NCBI GenBank assembly: GCA_938004025.1
Contig: CALKXC010000159.1
Span: forward strand, 1 to 5,353
Direction of reading: 5' to 3'
Length of the DNA: 5,353 bases
Source: an uncultured Leucothrix sp.
GTDB lineage: Bacteria; Pseudomonadota; Gammaproteobacteria; Thiotrichales; Thiotrichaceae
Each line of letters begins with the position of its first letter. The first letter of the stretch is position 1. This document shows positions 4,180 to 5,353 of the stretch, one piece after another. The position numbers and the translations under genes are program-made. The notes under the pieces were generated by a model, which saw only the letters and a program-made list of their open reading frames with translations, was not told the origin of the DNA and searched no databases.

Positions 4180-5353
4180 TTAGGCGGCTTGACTCGCTAA
4201 ATACTCGTCATAAGTACCTGAGAAGAAGTTAATGCCAGTCGGTGTTAGTTCGATGATTCGTGTTGCCAGTGATGAAACAAACTCACGGTCATGGCTAACA
4301 AAAATCAATGTTCCTTCATAGTGATCCAATGCCAAGTTTAAAGATTCGATAGATTCCATATCAAGGTGATTGGTTGGCTCATCCATTAAAAGAATGTTTG
4401 GTTTTTGTAACATTAAGCGACCAAAGATCATTCTTCCTTGCTCCCCTCCAGAAATCACCTTCACTGACTTCTCGCTTTCTGCTTTTGAGAACAATAGACG
4501 GCCCAAGACACTTCTCACCTCTTGTTCATCGTCTTCTTCACCTCGCCATTGATTCATCCAGTCGAACAACTTTTCTCCACCCTCAAAATCATGCATATGA
4601 TCCTGAGCGCAATAGCCAATATTTGCATTTTCAGACCATTTCACCGTACCGCTATCAGACTCTAGGTTACCCTGCAAACAGCGAAGCAGTGTTGTTTTAC
4701 CGATGCCATTCGGGCCGATAATGGCTATACGCTCACCGACTTCAACCATCATATCGATATTTTCAAAAAGCTTTTCGCCATCAAAGCCTTTTTCCAAACC
4801 GTTAACTTCAAGCGCTAAGCGATAAAGCTTCTTTTCTTGCTCGAAGCGGATATAAGGATTCACACGGCTCGATAGCTTAACGTGCTCCAGTTGAATTTTA
4901 TCTAACTGCTTGGCGCGTGACGTTGCTTGACGTGCTTTAGAAGCATTTGCTGAGAATCGACTAACGAAAGCCTGCAACTCAGCGATTTTAGCTTTCTTCT
5001 TTGCGTTTTCGTTCATCATTAACTCGCGCGCCTGAGTGGCGGCGGTCATGTATTCGTCATAGTTACCTGGGAAGGTACGAAGCTCACCGTAATCCAAATC
5101 AGCCATATGGCTGCAAACGCTATTTAGGAAGTGACGATCATGCGAGATAATGATCATGGTGCTTTTTCGTTCGTTGAGGATTTTTTCTAACCAACGAATG
5201 GTATTAATATCTAAGTTGTTGGTTGGCTCATCTAACAGCAATATATCTGGATCTGAAAACAACGCTTGCGCCAACAACACCCGCAGCTTCCAACCGGGCG
5301 CTACCGCACTCATCGGTCCAAAATGCTGCTCTACAGGAATATCTAGGCCCAGT
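4180..5353 (-). CDS. ybiT: ABC-F family ATPase, YbiT-like (N-terminus outside window)
   Basis: A soluble protein with two ABC domains and no membrane part, of the ABC-F group that binds ribosomes and modulates translation. About 390 C-terminal residues are visible (E. coli YbiT is about 530), so roughly 140, including the first Walker A, lie past the right edge. The frame continues upstream of the internal ATG at 5313 as [13 protein letters not shown], so that ATG is not the true start. In visible residues: domain 1 has VAPGWK (17-22) in place of the LSGGE signature, as in E. coli YbiT, then LLLDEPTNN (38-46) and SHDRH (70-74). A basic, helical inter-domain linker (about 96-158) follows. Domain 2 has Walker [10 protein letters not shown] (213-221), signature ISGGEQ (300-305), Walker [10 protein letters not shown] (321-329) and SHDRE (353-357). 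Both catalytic glutamates are present. It converges on the basic exported gene and shares its terminator. Confidence 0.95.
   Translation of the reverse strand, partial: LGLDIPVEQHFGPMSAVAPGWKLRVLLAQALFSDPDILLLDEPTNNLDINTIRWLEKILNERKSTMIIISHDRHFLNSVCSHMADLDYGELRTFPGNYDEYMTAATQARELMMNENAKKKAKIAELQAFVSRFSANASKARQATSRAKQLDKIQLEHVKLSSRVNPYIRFEQEKKLYRLALEVNGLEKGFDGEKLFENIDMMVEVGERIAIIGPNGIGKTTLLRCLQGNLESDSGTVKWSENANIGYCAQDHMHDFEGGEKLFDWMNQWRGEEDDEQEVRSVLGRLLFSKAESEKSVKVISGGEQGRMIFGRLMLQKPNILLMDEPTNHLDMESIESLNLALDHYEGTLIFVSHDREFVSSLATRIIELTPTGINFFSGTYDEYLASQAA

Noticed and set aside
4370..4721. Two overlapping plus-strand open frames within the ABC-F gene
   Set aside because: Both are antisense to conserved ABC domain 2 sequence with no independent evidence of coding.
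5311..5313. Internal ATG as start of the ABC-F protein
   Set aside because: The reading frame stays open upstream to the window edge and encodes typical YbiT sequence (IPVEQHFGP), so the gene is cut by the window and does not start here.

Overview
The window reads as ordinary chromosomal DNA of a gammaproteobacterium. The strongest sign is the truncated ABC-F gene at the right end, which looks closely like enterobacterial YbiT. UppP and a long-form MetA also fit. The intergenic DNA is AT-rich. A marine Oceanospirillales- or Kangiella-like host is possible, but that is a guess from general gene character. I see no insertion sequence, phage gene, CRISPR array, tRNA or rRNA.

Left part (minus strand). 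A gene cut by the left edge starts at 65 and begins with an apparent signal peptide. The 66-345 gap holds no gene, but it has several inverted repeats, including a duplicated hairpin-like element. Next come two tightly coupled minus-strand genes. The upstream one (1414-2304) encodes a conserved P-loop ATPase of unknown function. Its TAA is followed with no gap by the ATG of metA (346-1413), homoserine acyltransferase, the first committed step of methionine synthesis.

Middle (plus strand). A short divergent region (2305-2410) contains a perfect 6-bp dyad and separates the ATPase-metA operon from a small exported two-cysteine protein (2411-2722). Next is uppP/bacA (2921-3709), the membrane undecaprenyl-diphosphate phosphatase that recycles the lipid carrier for peptidoglycan. 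It is followed by a very basic small exported protein (3796-4128) with a lipocalin-like beta-strand pattern.

Right part. A strong bidirectional intrinsic terminator (about 4138-4169) separates the plus-strand genes from the convergent ybiT-like ABC-F ATPase (4180 to beyond 5353, N-terminus missing).

The genes do not form one pathway. The most interesting points are the unnamed ATPase translationally coupled to metA, the unusual active-site surroundings of this long MetA, and two uncharacterised small secreted proteins flanking uppP. I found no convincing evidence of a new multi-gene system.
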